Positions 50,447-59,528 are shown, counted from the stretch's first letter. The stretch is 64,000 bases of DNA from Anaerolineales bacterium (GCA_020060625.1 JAGUZU010000106.1:1-64000); one strand, 5' to 3'. Translations and numbers: made by a program. The notes: generated from the letters alone by a model not told the origin.

Positions 50447-51169
50447 ATGGCTAACTTTCCGTTCCAACGATTGCAGGCTGATCTGGCGACATTGATATCC
50501 AATACGCCGGCAGGTCAGCGGCTGCCTTCGGAACCGGAGCTTGCGAAGCAGCTTGGCGTTTCGCGCGCCACCCTGCGCGAGGCGATGCGTTCCTTTGAAA
50601 CGCAGGGCATGATCCGCCGCAGGCAGGGGTCGGGGACGTTTGTGGTCGGCAAGATGCAGGTCTTGGACAGCGGGTTGGAAGTGCTGGAAAGCCTGGATAC
50701 GATTGCCAGGCGGTTGGGTCTTGAAATCTCGGTTAGCGACCTTGCGATTGAAAGCGAATCCGCTTCTCCCGAACTTGCGGAGGCGTTGAATGTATCTGCC
50801 GGCACGGGCTTGACCCGCGTGCGCCGCGTCATCCGCGCAGATCGCCGCCCGGTGGCATATCTGGTGGATGTCCTGCCGGAGTCCACGCTTCATGCCAGGG
50901 ATATGCCTTCGGATTTCAACGGCTCGGTTCTGGACTTTTTGCTGAATCGCGGCATCCCGTTGACCACCTCCCGCGCGAACGTCAGCGCGATTGGCGCGAC
51001 AGCGGAGGTCGCCAAGGCGCTGGAGATACAACGCGGCGACGTCCTTCTGCATTTCAATTCCCTTTTGTTCGATGCAAACGGCGGAATTGTGGATTACTCG
51101 TTGAGTTATTTCATTCCCGGATATTTTCACTTTCACGTCGTCCGCCGGGTGGGAGGAATGCAACAGTAG
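50447..51169 (+). CDS. GntR-family (HutC/UTRA-type) transcriptional regulator
   Basis: 240 residues. N-terminal winged helix: RLPSEPELAKQLGVSRATLREAMRSFETQGMIRRRQGSGTFV. The C-terminal UTRA-like ligand domain has 'LTRVRRVIRADRRPVAYLVDVLP' and ends 'DYSLSYFIPGYFHFHVVRR'. Start at 50447 after AAAGAGAG. Between adenine deaminase and the ygeY operon, so it is the probable regulator of the purine/carbamoyl genes. The effector could be a purine or an intermediate. Confidence 0.9.
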   Translation: MANFPFQRLQADLATLISNTPAGQRLPSEPELAKQLGVSRATLREAMRSFETQGMIRRRQGSGTFVVGKMQVLDSGLEVLESLDTIARRLGLEISVSDLAIESESASPELAEALNVSAGTGLTRVRRVIRADRRPVAYLVDVLPESTLHARDMPSDFNGSVLDFLLNRGIPLTTSRANVSAIGATAEVAKALEIQRGDVLLHFNSLLFDANGGIVDYSLSYFIPGYFHFHVVRRVGGMQQ

Positions 51170-51249
51170 ATTTTATTGGATTTATTGCTTCGGTATAAAA
51201 ATAAAAAATTCGAGTCCCCGTGACTCTGTGATAATTACAAGGAGAACGA

Positions 51250-52461
51250 ATGTCAGACAAGGTAACAGAAATACAAAAACGCGTTCAGGCGGCGCGAAAC
51301 GATATTATTCAGTTCATGTTGGATATTGTGGCAATTCCCTCGATGGAATCCCAGCTTAAGGACGTTGGCGAGCGCATTGCACAAGAGATGAACAAGCTCG
51401 GCTTCGATGAAGTCCGCTTCGACAAAATGGGCAATATCATGGGGCGGATTGGGAACGGGAAGCGCGTGGTCGTGTACGACTCCCACATTGACACGGTCGG
51501 CATCGGCGACCCAGCCAGTTGGGAATGGGATCCATTCAAGGGCAAAGTCGAGAATGATATTTTATATGCGCGCGGCGCGTGTGACGAGAAAGGCTCGACG
51601 CCGGGCATGGTCTATGGGCTGGCGATGGCTCGCGACCTGGGTTTGCTCGATGGTTGGACGGCATATTACTTCGGCAACATGGAGGAGTGGTGCGACGGCA
51701 TCGCGCCCAACACCTTCGTGGAAGTGGACCCGAAGGTCAAGCCTGATTTTGTCGTCATCGGCGAGCCGACAAAGATGCAGGTCTATCGCGGACATAAAGG
51801 GCGCGTCGAACTCAAGGTCACGTCGACGGGCAGGTCGGCGCACGCGGCATCGCATCAACTGGGCGACAGCGCCTTGTACAAAATGCTCAGCGTAATTTCG
51901 GGCATCCGCGACCTCGACGCGCATTTGAAGACGCATGAATTTCTTGGCAAGGGAACCATCATGGTGACGGACACCCGCATCAGCACCGCCTCCATCAACG
52001 CCGTGCCGGACGGCTTCACCATCTTCATTGACCGCCGCCTGACGTTCGGCGAAACCAAGGAGGAGGCGATCCAACAAGTGAGAGACCTCGTCCCCGGCTA
52101 TCTGCGGGATCAGATCAAGGTCGAGGAACTGTTTTATGACGAGCCGTCATATACCGGCTTCGTCTTCCCTGTGGATAAGTATTACCCAGCCTGGGCGTTG
52201 GAAGAGGCGCATCCAATCGTCCGGGCGGGGCAGGAAACCATTCGACAATTATGGAAGGAAACGCGTCCCAGTGGGAAGTGGAGTTTCTCCACAAATGGGA
52301 CATATTGGGCTGGCAAGGCTGGGATTCCCTCCATTGGGTTTGGTCCTGGAGATGAGATCTACGCTCACACCACCATGGACCAGGTCCCGTTGAATGAAGT
52401 TGTCGCGGCAACCGAGTTCTACGCCCTGTTCCCGCTAATGCTGAGCGAGAAACTTCAATAG
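51250..52461 (+). CDS. ygeY: YgeY-type M20 metallohydrolase (selenium-linked family)
   Basis: 403 residues. M20 peptidase signature: VVYDSHIDTVGIGDP (His and Asp), ARGACDEKGSTPG, the Glu pair in GNMEEWCDG, 'VIGEPTKMQVYRGHKG' and the dimerisation-domain His in 'GRSAHAASHQLGDSALYKM'. The family is named for genes that co-occur with selenium-dependent molybdenum hydroxylases and purine breakdown. Its reaction is not settled, perhaps a carbamoyl- or acyl-amino-acid hydrolase. AAGGAGAA precedes the ATG. First of four closely spaced genes. Confidence 0.88.
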   Translation: MSDKVTEIQKRVQAARNDIIQFMLDIVAIPSMESQLKDVGERIAQEMNKLGFDEVRFDKMGNIMGRIGNGKRVVVYDSHIDTVGIGDPASWEWDPFKGKVENDILYARGACDEKGSTPGMVYGLAMARDLGLLDGWTAYYFGNMEEWCDGIAPNTFVEVDPKVKPDFVVIGEPTKMQVYRGHKGRVELKVTSTGRSAHAASHQLGDSALYKMLSVISGIRDLDAHLKTHEFLGKGTIMVTDTRISTASINAVPDGFTIFIDRRLTFGETKEEAIQQVRDLVPGYLRDQIKVEELFYDEPSYTGFVFPVDKYYPAWALEEAHPIVRAGQETIRQLWKETRPSGKWSFSTNGTYWAGKAGIPSIGFGPGDEIYAHTTMDQVPLNEVVAATEFYALFPLMLSEKLQ

Positions 52462-52547
52462 AAGAAACGCCAAAGAAGGACACATCGAAGCAAAGGAGAC
52501 TTGGAGCCGTCGAAAAAATCGTTTTCACAATTGAATAGGAGGTTCGT

Positions 52548-53501
52548 ATGCGCAGCTTTGCTGGTCGTGATATTCTTTCGCTCAAGGAATTCGAGCGGAA
52601 TGAGTTCTTCCACGTGTTCGATGTGGCTCAGAAAATGGAGCCAATCGCCCGCGCCAGAAAAAACGTGGACTTGCTCAAGGAAAAGACGCTGGTGACAGCC
52701 TTTTACCAGCCATCCACCCGCACGCGCCTGGCGCATGAAGCCGCCATGCACCGCCTCGGCGGTCACGTGACGGGTTTTTCCGACGCCAAGATGACCCGCG
52801 CCGGGGACTTCTACCAGGAGTCCATCAAGGATACGGTCAAGATGCTGGAGTTCTATGGCGATGTGATCGTGATGCGCCACTTCCAACAGGGCGCGCCGCA
52901 TGAAGCCGCAAAATGGGCGAGCATCCCCATCATCAACGGCGGCGACGGCTGGGGCGAGCATCCCACCCAAATTCTCACCGACCTGTACACCGTCCTGCGT
53001 GAGAAGGGTCGCATTGACGGGTTGAAGTGGCTGGCGGTTGGCGATATGCGTATGCGGACGATGCACTCCCTCGGCTACGCGTTGAGCCAGTTCGATTGCC
53101 CGATCACGTTCGTCGCGCCGCCGGAGATGAATCTCACCGACGAGTTCAAAAAGGAACTCAAACAATACAGCGTGAACTTCAAGGAAGCCGACCACGTGGA
53201 GAAGGCAATCGCCGATGCCGATGTAATCCTGGTCGAGCCGGTGGTACAGCCTGATTACACCAAGTCCCGCGACGAGCGCACCGGCGAGCTCGACCTTACG
53301 CCTGCAAATTACAAGATCACGCGCGAACTGCTGGAGAAGAAAGCCAAGCCGGATGCCATCCTGTTGCACTCCCTGCCGCGCATGGATGAAATCCCCACCG
53401 ATGTGGACATCACGCGCTGGTCGCGTTATTGGCAGGAAGCCTTCAACGGAGTCGTCATGCGCATGACGCTTTTGGCGCTTGTGCTTGGCGCAATGGAATA
53501 G
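52548..53501 (+). CDS. Aspartate-carbamoyltransferase-like enzyme of altered specificity
   Basis: 317 residues. Carbamoyl-phosphate motif STRTRLAHEAAMHRLGGHV, HPTQ in GEHPTQILTDLYT, and HSLPRMDEI where PyrB has HPLPRVDEI. Overall order and length are those of the ATCase catalytic chain. The Ser/Lys loop contributed by the neighbouring subunit in PyrB (around 'KGET/SLADT') is replaced by MTRAGDFYQESIKDT, and the aspartate loop 'RxQKER' by a longer PDYTKSRDERTGELD segment. The second substrate is thus probably not aspartate. Its place between ygeY and ygeW points to a purine-derived carbamoyl compound. Confidence 0.85.
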   Translation: MRSFAGRDILSLKEFERNEFFHVFDVAQKMEPIARARKNVDLLKEKTLVTAFYQPSTRTRLAHEAAMHRLGGHVTGFSDAKMTRAGDFYQESIKDTVKMLEFYGDVIVMRHFQQGAPHEAAKWASIPIINGGDGWGEHPTQILTDLYTVLREKGRIDGLKWLAVGDMRMRTMHSLGYALSQFDCPITFVAPPEMNLTDEFKKELKQYSVNFKEADHVEKAIADADVILVEPVVQPDYTKSRDERTGELDLTPANYKITRELLEKKAKPDAILLHSLPRMDEIPTDVDITRWSRYWQEAFNGVVMRMTLLALVLGAME

Positions 53502-53510
53502 GAGACGCAC

Positions 53511-53804
53511 ATGACAACGATTTTCGATGAACTGCGCAGGAATTACGGCACAGCAAGCGCGGAACAAAAACTGCTGGTTCTGCGGCGCGAATTGCTCCGT
53601 CCCATTGTTACCGTCGAATCGTCCGCGCACCTGCTTCAAACAGCGAGCGACCGCATCTGCGAATGCCTACCCGAAGAAATCAGCGTGGATGAATTCAAGA
53701 ATACAGTCACTTGGTTGAATGAAGCGGCGCGCGACCTCCATCAAATTTTGGACGCGCTGACCGAGGACACGTCACAGGTACAGGAACAGCATGGGAAGGA
53801 ATAA
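53511..53804 (+). CDS. Small helical protein of unknown function between the two carbamoyltransferases
   Basis: 97 residues after GGAGACGC, nine bases behind the carbamoyltransferase. Predicted helical ('AEQKLLVLRRELLRPIVTVESSAHLLQ', 'VTWLNEAARDLHQILDAL'). The first part superficially resembles a histidine-kinase dimerisation helix without the phospho-His block. It could be a subunit of, or regulator for, one of the flanking enzymes. Not recognised. Confidence 0.65.
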   Translation: MTTIFDELRRNYGTASAEQKLLVLRRELLRPIVTVESSAHLLQTASDRICECLPEEISVDEFKNTVTWLNEAARDLHQILDALTEDTSQVQEQHGKE

Positions 53805-53855
53805 CCCGCCTCCGGCTTGACTGGAAGCGGATTCAGACCAAAGAGCAAATCCTCG

Positions 53856-53889
53856 CCGGGAGCGTTTTCCGTCTCCCACGCTCCCGGCT
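53856..53889 (+). terminator. Hairpin upstream of ygeW
   Basis: GCCGGGAGCG and CGCTCCCGGC pair across a 14-base loop between the small gene and ygeW. No T-run follows, so it may be an RNA-processing or attenuation site, not a full terminator. Confidence 0.5.
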
Positions 53890-53931
53890 TCACAGGAACA
53901 AAATCCTAATCAAAAATCAAGGAGTGAATAT

Positions 53932-54921
53932 ATGCAAACCAATTTTCGCGGTCGAGATTTTATCGGCGACCTGGACTTTACAAAGGAGGAAGTTGAAACC
54001 GTTTTGGATGTTGCCTGGGACCTCAAGCGCAAACGCGCGCTCGGCGAACCGCACGCCTACCTGCGCGACAAAGTGCTGGCGATGTTGTTCTTCTTCTCGT
54101 CCACGCGCACGCGCGGATCGTTCGAGGCGGGCATCGCCCAGCTTGGCGGTCACGGCGCATTCATTGACTCGAACACCACCCAGATTTCTCACGGCGACAC
54201 GCCCGTCGAGATCGGCGAGATCTTCGGACGCTATTTCGACGGTATCGCCATCCGTCACTGCGATTTCGGCGACGGCAACAAATATTTGAACGATGTCGCC
54301 AAATCCAGCCGCGCGCCTGTTCTCAACATGCAGTGCGATATTTACCATCCCTTCCAGTGCCTTGCCGACTTGATGACCATCATGGAAAAGAAGGGGCGCG
54401 ACCTCCGCAAAAAGAAGATTGTTGTCTCGTGGGCGTACGCCGCCTCGTACCTCAAGCCGATCTCGGTTCCCCAATCCCTGATCCTGCAAATGCCCCGCTT
54501 CGGCATGGATGTGACTCTTGCCTATCCGCCCGGCTTCCAGCTCATGCCCGATATTGTCGAGCAGGCGAAGGAACAGGCGAAGATCGCCGGAACCAATTTC
54601 GAGATCATCGACAGCAAGGACGGCATGACCGAAGCCTGCAAGGATGCCGACGTCATCTATGCCAAATCATGGGGTCCGTTGTTGACCACGAATGACAAGG
54701 TCGAAGGCAAAAAACTCCAGGATTCATTCAAGGATTGGATCATGGACGACGCCAAGCTCAAGGTCGCCAAAAAGGACGCGATCTACATGCACCCGCTTCC
54801 CGCCGACCGCGATATCGAAGTGACCAGCAAGGTTTTGGATGGTCCCAATTCGGTTGTCTTCGATGAAGCCGAGAATCGCCTCCACGCCCAGAAGGCGGTC
54901 ATGGCGTTGACGATGGCGTAA
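53932..54921 (+). CDS. ygeW: YgeW-type knotted carbamoyltransferase
   Basis: 329 residues. FFFSSTRTRGSFEAGIAQLGGH for carbamoyl phosphate, 'DIYHPFQCLADLMT' in the HPxQ position, and 'AIYMHPLPADRDIEV' near the C-terminus, the latter as in the knotted transcarbamylases (N-acetylornithine transcarbamylase, YgeW). Shorter than E. coli YgeW as I recall it (about 395). Known genetic partner of YgeY and carbamate kinase in purine breakdown; expected to run as a carbamoyl-phosphate-forming enzyme. Start preceded by AAGGAG. Confidence 0.85.
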   Translation: MQTNFRGRDFIGDLDFTKEEVETVLDVAWDLKRKRALGEPHAYLRDKVLAMLFFFSSTRTRGSFEAGIAQLGGHGAFIDSNTTQISHGDTPVEIGEIFGRYFDGIAIRHCDFGDGNKYLNDVAKSSRAPVLNMQCDIYHPFQCLADLMTIMEKKGRDLRKKKIVVSWAYAASYLKPISVPQSLILQMPRFGMDVTLAYPPGFQLMPDIVEQAKEQAKIAGTNFEIIDSKDGMTEACKDADVIYAKSWGPLLTTNDKVEGKKLQDSFKDWIMDDAKLKVAKKDAIYMHPLPADRDIEVTSKVLDGPNSVVFDEAENRLHAQKAVMALTMA

Positions 54922-54923
54922 CA

Positions 54924-54996
54924 TGTCATTGCGAGGAGCGAAGTGACGAAGCAATCCCTCCCCTCAAATTTGAAGATTGCTTCGCTCGCAATGACA
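54924..54996. repeat. CATTGCGAG-family inverted repeat, full copy 3
   Basis: TGTCATTGCGAGGAGCGAAG ... TTGCTTCGCTCGCAATGACA between ygeW and arcC; will form a large hairpin in their shared mRNA. Confidence 0.85.
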
Positions 54997-55010
54997 AATA
55001 AGGAGATTAT

Positions 55011-55964
55011 ATGGCTAACAAACTCGCAGTCGTTGCAATCGGCGGCAATTCCCTGATCAAGGACGAGAAACATAAGACTGTCGAAGATCAATATCAAGCC
55101 GCCAAAGAAACCACGTTTCACATCGCGGATATGATCGAAGCCGGTTGGACGGTTGCCATCGGTCACGGCAATGGTCCGCAGGTCGGGTTTATTTTAAGGC
55201 GTTCGGAGATCGCTGCAAAAGCCGAAGGCATGCACGAAGTCCCGCTGGATGTCTGCGGCGCGGATTCACAGGGCGCCATTGGGTACGCCCTTCAGCAGAC
55301 TCTCCAAAACGAATTGAATCGCCGCGGCATCAAAAAACCTGTCGCGACGGTGGTTACGCAGGTGCTGGTGGATAAGGACGACCCCGCCTTCAAGAATCCA
55401 TCCAAGCCCATTGGCTCTTTCATGGATGAAACCGAAGCCAAACACCGCGAAAAGGACATGGGCTGGTCGGTTGTCGAGGATGCGGGACGCGGCTGGCGGC
55501 GCGTGGTCGCTTCACCGCTGCCAAAGGAAGTGGTCGAGCTCGAAGCGGTGAAAACGCTGATAGATGCGGGGATGATCGTCATCACGGTTGGCGGCGGCGG
55601 CATTCCCGTTATCCAAGCCGGAGAGGAAGGTTATCAAGGCGTCGCCGCAGTCATTGACAAGGATTTCGCCTCCAGCCTGTTGGCGCGTCTTCTCAAAGCC
55701 GACCTGTTCCTGATCTCCACCGCCGTTGAAAAGGTTGCCGTCAACTTTGGCAAGCCCGACCAGAAATGGCTCGATAAAATGACGCTTGCCGAAGCCAAAG
55801 CCTATCTCGCCGAAGGGACGCATTTTGCAAAAGGCTCGATGGCGCCGAAGATTGAAGCGATCATCTGGTTCCTGGAGAACGGCGGCAAGCAGGCGTTGAT
55901 TACGAACCCCGAAAGCATCGGGCGTGCCTTGAAAGGCGAAACCGGAACCTGGATCGTCCCTTAA
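55011..55964 (+). CDS. arcC: Carbamate kinase
   Basis: 317 residues. Amino-acid-kinase fold: VVAIGGNSLIKDEKHKTVEDQ start, GHGNGPQVGFILRRSE, the 'KPIGSFMDETEAKHREKDMGW' loop specific to carbamate kinase, 'DKDFASSLLARLLKADLFLI', and FAKGSMAPKIEAIIWFLE. Makes ATP from ADP and carbamoyl phosphate. Shine-Dalgarno AAGGAGA. As terminal enzyme behind two carbamoyltransferases it gives the cluster its energy yield. Confidence 0.95.
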   Translation: MANKLAVVAIGGNSLIKDEKHKTVEDQYQAAKETTFHIADMIEAGWTVAIGHGNGPQVGFILRRSEIAAKAEGMHEVPLDVCGADSQGAIGYALQQTLQNELNRRGIKKPVATVVTQVLVDKDDPAFKNPSKPIGSFMDETEAKHREKDMGWSVVEDAGRGWRRVVASPLPKEVVELEAVKTLIDAGMIVITVGGGGIPVIQAGEEGYQGVAAVIDKDFASSLLARLLKADLFLISTAVEKVAVNFGKPDQKWLDKMTLAEAKAYLAEGTHFAKGSMAPKIEAIIWFLENGGKQALITNPESIGRALKGETGTWIVP

Positions 55965-56012
55965 TGAATTGAGCAGGGGCATTGCCTCCGCCTTGTCCCT
56001 GCCGCGTCGAAG

Positions 56013-57965
56013 ATGAAAAGAATACACCCGTCCCTGTCACTGCTCGTTACAGCCATCCTCGCCTATGGGATTCTCATCCCTCAGTTGGGCTTCTATTGGG
56101 ATGACCTGCCCATGTCCTGGATCCGATATCACTTGGGTGTGGAGGGAATGACAAGATATTTTTCCACCAGCAGACCGATCTGGGCATACCTGTATCAGGT
56201 CACAACCGCCGTTCTCCCACAGAATCCAATCGTCTGGCAGGTATTCGCGCTGTTCTGGCGCTGGCTCGATGCCGTCGTTTTGTGGGCGATCTTTATCCGG
56301 CTGTTCCCCAATCGCCGCAGTTTTGCCTTTGCGGCAAGCCTGTTCTTTTTGCTTTACCCCGGTTTCAATCAACAGTGGGTGAGTTATCTTTACGCCCATT
56401 TCTTTATCGTTTTGTTCTTTCTGCTTTTCTCCTGGTACGCGATGCTTCGCCGCTGGACGATGCCCGCGCTGATCCTTTCGGCGTTGAATCTCCTCATGCT
56501 CGAGTATTTCTTTTTGCTCGAACTGGCGCGCCCAATCATCATTTGGATTTCATTGCGAGACGACCCAGCCGAAACGCGCGAAAAGATAAAACGTGTTTTG
56601 AAGGTTTGGACGCCATATCTGGTGGTTTTCCTTCTTGCAATTGGATACAGGGCGTTCGTCTTTAGTCATCCCGGATTTGGGTACAGCCTCGCGGATGAAT
56701 TGAGAAAGGCGCCTCTCGAAACAACGGGACAGTTGATCCAAACCATCGTGTCGAGTCTGTGGCAGACGGCGTTTGCCGCCTGGGCGTTGATGTTCAAGTT
56801 CCCAAGCCTCGGCGCGGATGGTCCGCGTACAACAATGCTGTACGGATTCGTCGCCGCCGCCGCCGGGGCGTTGACTATGTTTGGGTTGTGGAAGCAGGCT
56901 CAGGGTCAGGAAAGAGGCGGGCGCGAAATTTCGTGGGCGCTTTTGTTGGGAGTCGTCCTGATGCTTCTCGGCGGTCCGCCCTTCTGGTTGACAAATGTCC
57001 CGATCTCGCTTGGTTTTCCCGCAAACCGCGCTACGCTCTCGTTCATGTTGGGCGTGAGTCTGTTTTTTGCCGGAGCATTGGAATATCTGCCCGCGCGGAT
57101 ACGTTACGCTGTGCTTGTGATTGTGGCGGCGCTGGCATCTGGCAGGCAGTTTTTGTGGGCGAACGAATTTCGGCGCGATTGGGCTTCTCAAAAGAATATG
57201 TTCTGGCAGATGACGTGGCGCGCGCCCGGCTTGGAAAAGAAGACCATCGTGCTGGTGAATGAACATCTTTTGTATTACGCGGATAATTCGCTTGGCGCAG
57301 CGTTGAATTGGATCTATGCGCCGGAGAATCACACGGACGACATTGATTACGTCCTGTTCTATCCGACCAACCGCAGAAACCTTTCGCTGGAACCGAATGT
57401 TCCGTTTGAATATGATTTCATTGCCGGTAGTTTCAAGGGCAATACATCGCAGGTGCTAGTCTTCCATTATTCGCCGCCGAAATGCCTGCGCCTGCTCGAC
57501 CCCGAAATCGATTCGATCAACCGCCTCATTCCAGATGAGACACTGCTGCGTGATGCCGCAAGTTTATCTTCCACCGCGCCCATCCTTTCCGAACAGACTT
57601 CGCGTATGCCGGATGTGTACGGTCCCGAACCCTCGCACGGATGGTGTTATTATTTCGAAAAGGCAGACCTTGCGCGTCAAAATGGAAATTGGGATGAAGT
57701 TGTGCGGTTGGGCGAGACCGCTTTCGCGCTCGACGATCATCCCAATGACCCGGTGGAGCGTTTTGTTTTCATCGAAGGATATGCCCATGTTGGCGGTTGG
57801 AAAAAAGCGGTAGAATTGTCGGTAGAATCATATAAGGTTTCGAAGAATTACGTCGGTCCGCTTTTGTGCAAACTGTGGGACCGCATCGAACGTGAAACAA
57901 AAAATACTTCAGAGCGCGAATCTGCTTTACTGCAAGAGGCTGAAAACTTTGAGTGCAAGCCTTAG
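56013..57965 (+). CDS. Large membrane protein, GT-C-like, with a soluble C-terminal domain
   Basis: 650 residues. About ten membrane helices in residues 8-385, with an early loop Asp pair in LGFYWDDLPMSWIRYHLG, in the position of the catalytic acid of GT-C transferases. Residues 400-650 are soluble, with a C-terminal TPR-like stretch ('LARQNGNWDEVVRLGETAFALDDHP'). Probable membrane glycosyltransferase or polymerase; sits between arcC and the nucleoside transporter without obvious link to either. Confidence 0.72.
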   Translation: MKRIHPSLSLLVTAILAYGILIPQLGFYWDDLPMSWIRYHLGVEGMTRYFSTSRPIWAYLYQVTTAVLPQNPIVWQVFALFWRWLDAVVLWAIFIRLFPNRRSFAFAASLFFLLYPGFNQQWVSYLYAHFFIVLFFLLFSWYAMLRRWTMPALILSALNLLMLEYFFLLELARPIIIWISLRDDPAETREKIKRVLKVWTPYLVVFLLAIGYRAFVFSHPGFGYSLADELRKAPLETTGQLIQTIVSSLWQTAFAAWALMFKFPSLGADGPRTTMLYGFVAAAAGALTMFGLWKQAQGQERGGREISWALLLGVVLMLLGGPPFWLTNVPISLGFPANRATLSFMLGVSLFFAGALEYLPARIRYAVLVIVAALASGRQFLWANEFRRDWASQKNMFWQMTWRAPGLEKKTIVLVNEHLLYYADNSLGAALNWIYAPENHTDDIDYVLFYPTNRRNLSLEPNVPFEYDFIAGSFKGNTSQVLVFHYSPPKCLRLLDPEIDSINRLIPDETLLRDAASLSSTAPILSEQTSRMPDVYGPEPSHGWCYYFEKADLARQNGNWDEVVRLGETAFALDDHPNDPVERFVFIEGYAHVGGWKKAVELSVESYKVSKNYVGPLLCKLWDRIERETKNTSERESALLQEAENFECKP

Positions 57966-57985
57966 AAAGTATGTTTTTCGGGCGA

Positions 57986-58043
57986 GGAATCCGAAAGTTC
58001 TACTTTCGGAAACTCGCACTCCGAAGTAGAACTTCGGGATTCC
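57986..58043. repeat. Inverted repeat downstream of the GT-C-like gene
   Basis: GGAATCCGAAAGTTCTACTT and its near-complement AAGTAGAACTTCGGGATTCC with CCGAAA/TTCGG blocks. It may terminate the upstream transcript and separate it from the transporter. Confidence 0.7.
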
Positions 58044-58208
58044 AAAAAACCAAGAAGTTTTCAGAAACTCTCTTAGAAAAATGCAATGTTCTTTTCTTCA
58101 TAAAAACGGTATTTTTGGTAAAATTGTTTAGACAACTGAAAGGAGGCACGAATTCAACATTTCCACTCAGTTCGTCGGAAAATCCAAATTTCATAAAGGA
58201 GAAGAAGT

Positions 58209-59480
58209 ATGAACAAGTATCTCGCTCGCCTCGCAGCACTTGCATTGGCTCTCATGCTCGTCCTATCGGCGTGTGGGGGAACCCCCGCGCCGACGGAAGT
58301 GGCGCCCGCAACGGAAGAAGCGCCAGCCGCTACCGAAGAGGCGCCCGCCGCAACAGAAGAAGCGCCGATGGAAGAACAGTTTGTTTTCGGTATGCTCATG
58401 GTTGGTCCGTACAACGATAACGGCTGGAGTCAGGCGCACTATGAAGCCGGTTTGTATGTGGAAGAGAAACTCGGCGCGAAGATGATCTATCTCGACAAGG
58501 TCAATCCCGCCGACCGCCCCGGAACCACCCCGGATCAACTGGCGGAAGAACTGGTAGCGCAGGGCGCCAAGCTCGTCATCTTCAACTCGGATGATATGAA
58601 GGACGCCTCCACCACCTTCGCAAAAGCCAATCCTGACGTCTTTGTCATCATGGCTTCGGGTGACCAGGTCTGGGCGGATGGTCAGGCTTACGAGGAAATC
58701 TCCAACCTGATGAACATCATGGGGCGCATGGAATACGGCAAGATGATCGCCGGCTGCGCCGCCGCGCTCTCCACCGAAACCGGCAAGATCGGTTATCTTG
58801 GACCATTGATCAACGACGAAACCCGCCGTCTCGCCGCCTCCGCCTATCTTGGCGCGAAGCACTGCTGGGAACAGGCTGGCAACGACGCCGCCAATCTGGA
58901 ATTCAAGGTAACCTGGATCGGCTTCTGGTTCCACATCCCCGGCGTGACCACCGACCCCGTTCAAGTATCCAACGAGTTCTACACCACTGGCTATGACGTT
59001 GTAATCTCCGGCATTGACAACCCTGTCAACCTCGGCGAAGCGCAGAAGCAGACATCTGAAGGCAAACCCTCCTTTGGCGTTGCCTACGATTACGTCGCCG
59101 CCTGCGATGCCGCGCCCGATGTCTGTCTCGGCGTACCGTACTTCAACTGGGGTCCCGATTACATGAACGCCATCAAGTCCGCGCAGGATGGTTCCTGGAA
59201 GTCTGAATTCCTGTGGCAGGGTCCCGACTGGGCTGACATCAACAATCACGATACGTCCGCGATTGGCTTCGTCAAGGGCAACGCGTTGGGCGCCGATGCT
59301 GCAACAGCGTTGGATGCCTTCATTGCCGACCTCGCTGGCGGGCTGAATCTGTGGACCGGTCCCATCAACCTGCAGGATGGCACTGCCTATCTTGCGGATG
59401 GTGAAGTCGGCACCGACCAGCAGGTCTGGTACCTGCCGCAGCTGCTCGAAGGCATGGAAGGCTTGAGCGCGTCTGAATAG
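58209..59480 (+). CDS. bmpA: BMP-family nucleoside-binding lipoprotein
   Basis: 423 residues. Lipobox LMLVLSACGG (Cys about 22), an EEAPAATEEAPAAT low-complexity linker (about 28-55), then a periplasmic-binding fold of the BMP (PnrA/BmpA) family: 'MVGPYNDNGWSQAHYEAGLYVEEKLG', 'NSDDMKDASTTFAKANPDVFVI', 'GYLGPLINDETRRLAASAYLGAK'. BMP proteins bind purine nucleosides and feed the ABC transporter encoded next. Shine-Dalgarno AAAGGAGAAG. A terminator after it probably makes this subunit more abundant than the ATPase and permeases. Confidence 0.92.
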   Translation: MNKYLARLAALALALMLVLSACGGTPAPTEVAPATEEAPAATEEAPAATEEAPMEEQFVFGMLMVGPYNDNGWSQAHYEAGLYVEEKLGAKMIYLDKVNPADRPGTTPDQLAEELVAQGAKLVIFNSDDMKDASTTFAKANPDVFVIMASGDQVWADGQAYEEISNLMNIMGRMEYGKMIAGCAAALSTETGKIGYLGPLINDETRRLAASAYLGAKHCWEQAGNDAANLEFKVTWIGFWFHIPGVTTDPVQVSNEFYTTGYDVVISGIDNPVNLGEAQKQTSEGKPSFGVAYDYVAACDAAPDVCLGVPYFNWGPDYMNAIKSAQDGSWKSEFLWQGPDWADINNHDTSAIGFVKGNALGADAATALDAFIADLAGGLNLWTGPINLQDGTAYLADGEVGTDQQVWYLPQLLEGMEGLSASE

Positions 59481-59499
59481 TTAATTCGATCCACCCTGA

Positions 59500-59528
59500 G
59501 GGGCGCAGTTCTTCTGCGCCCCTTTTTT
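59500..59528 (+). terminator. Intra-operon terminator after bmpA
   Basis: GGGGCGCAG/CTGCGCCCC stem and T6. Read-through would supply the downstream transporter genes at lower level. Confidence 0.85.

Noticed and set aside
52455..53639. 394-codon minus-strand frame opposite the ATCase-like gene
   Set aside because: Antisense shadow without RBS; the plus-strand gene has diagnostic carbamoyltransferase motifs.
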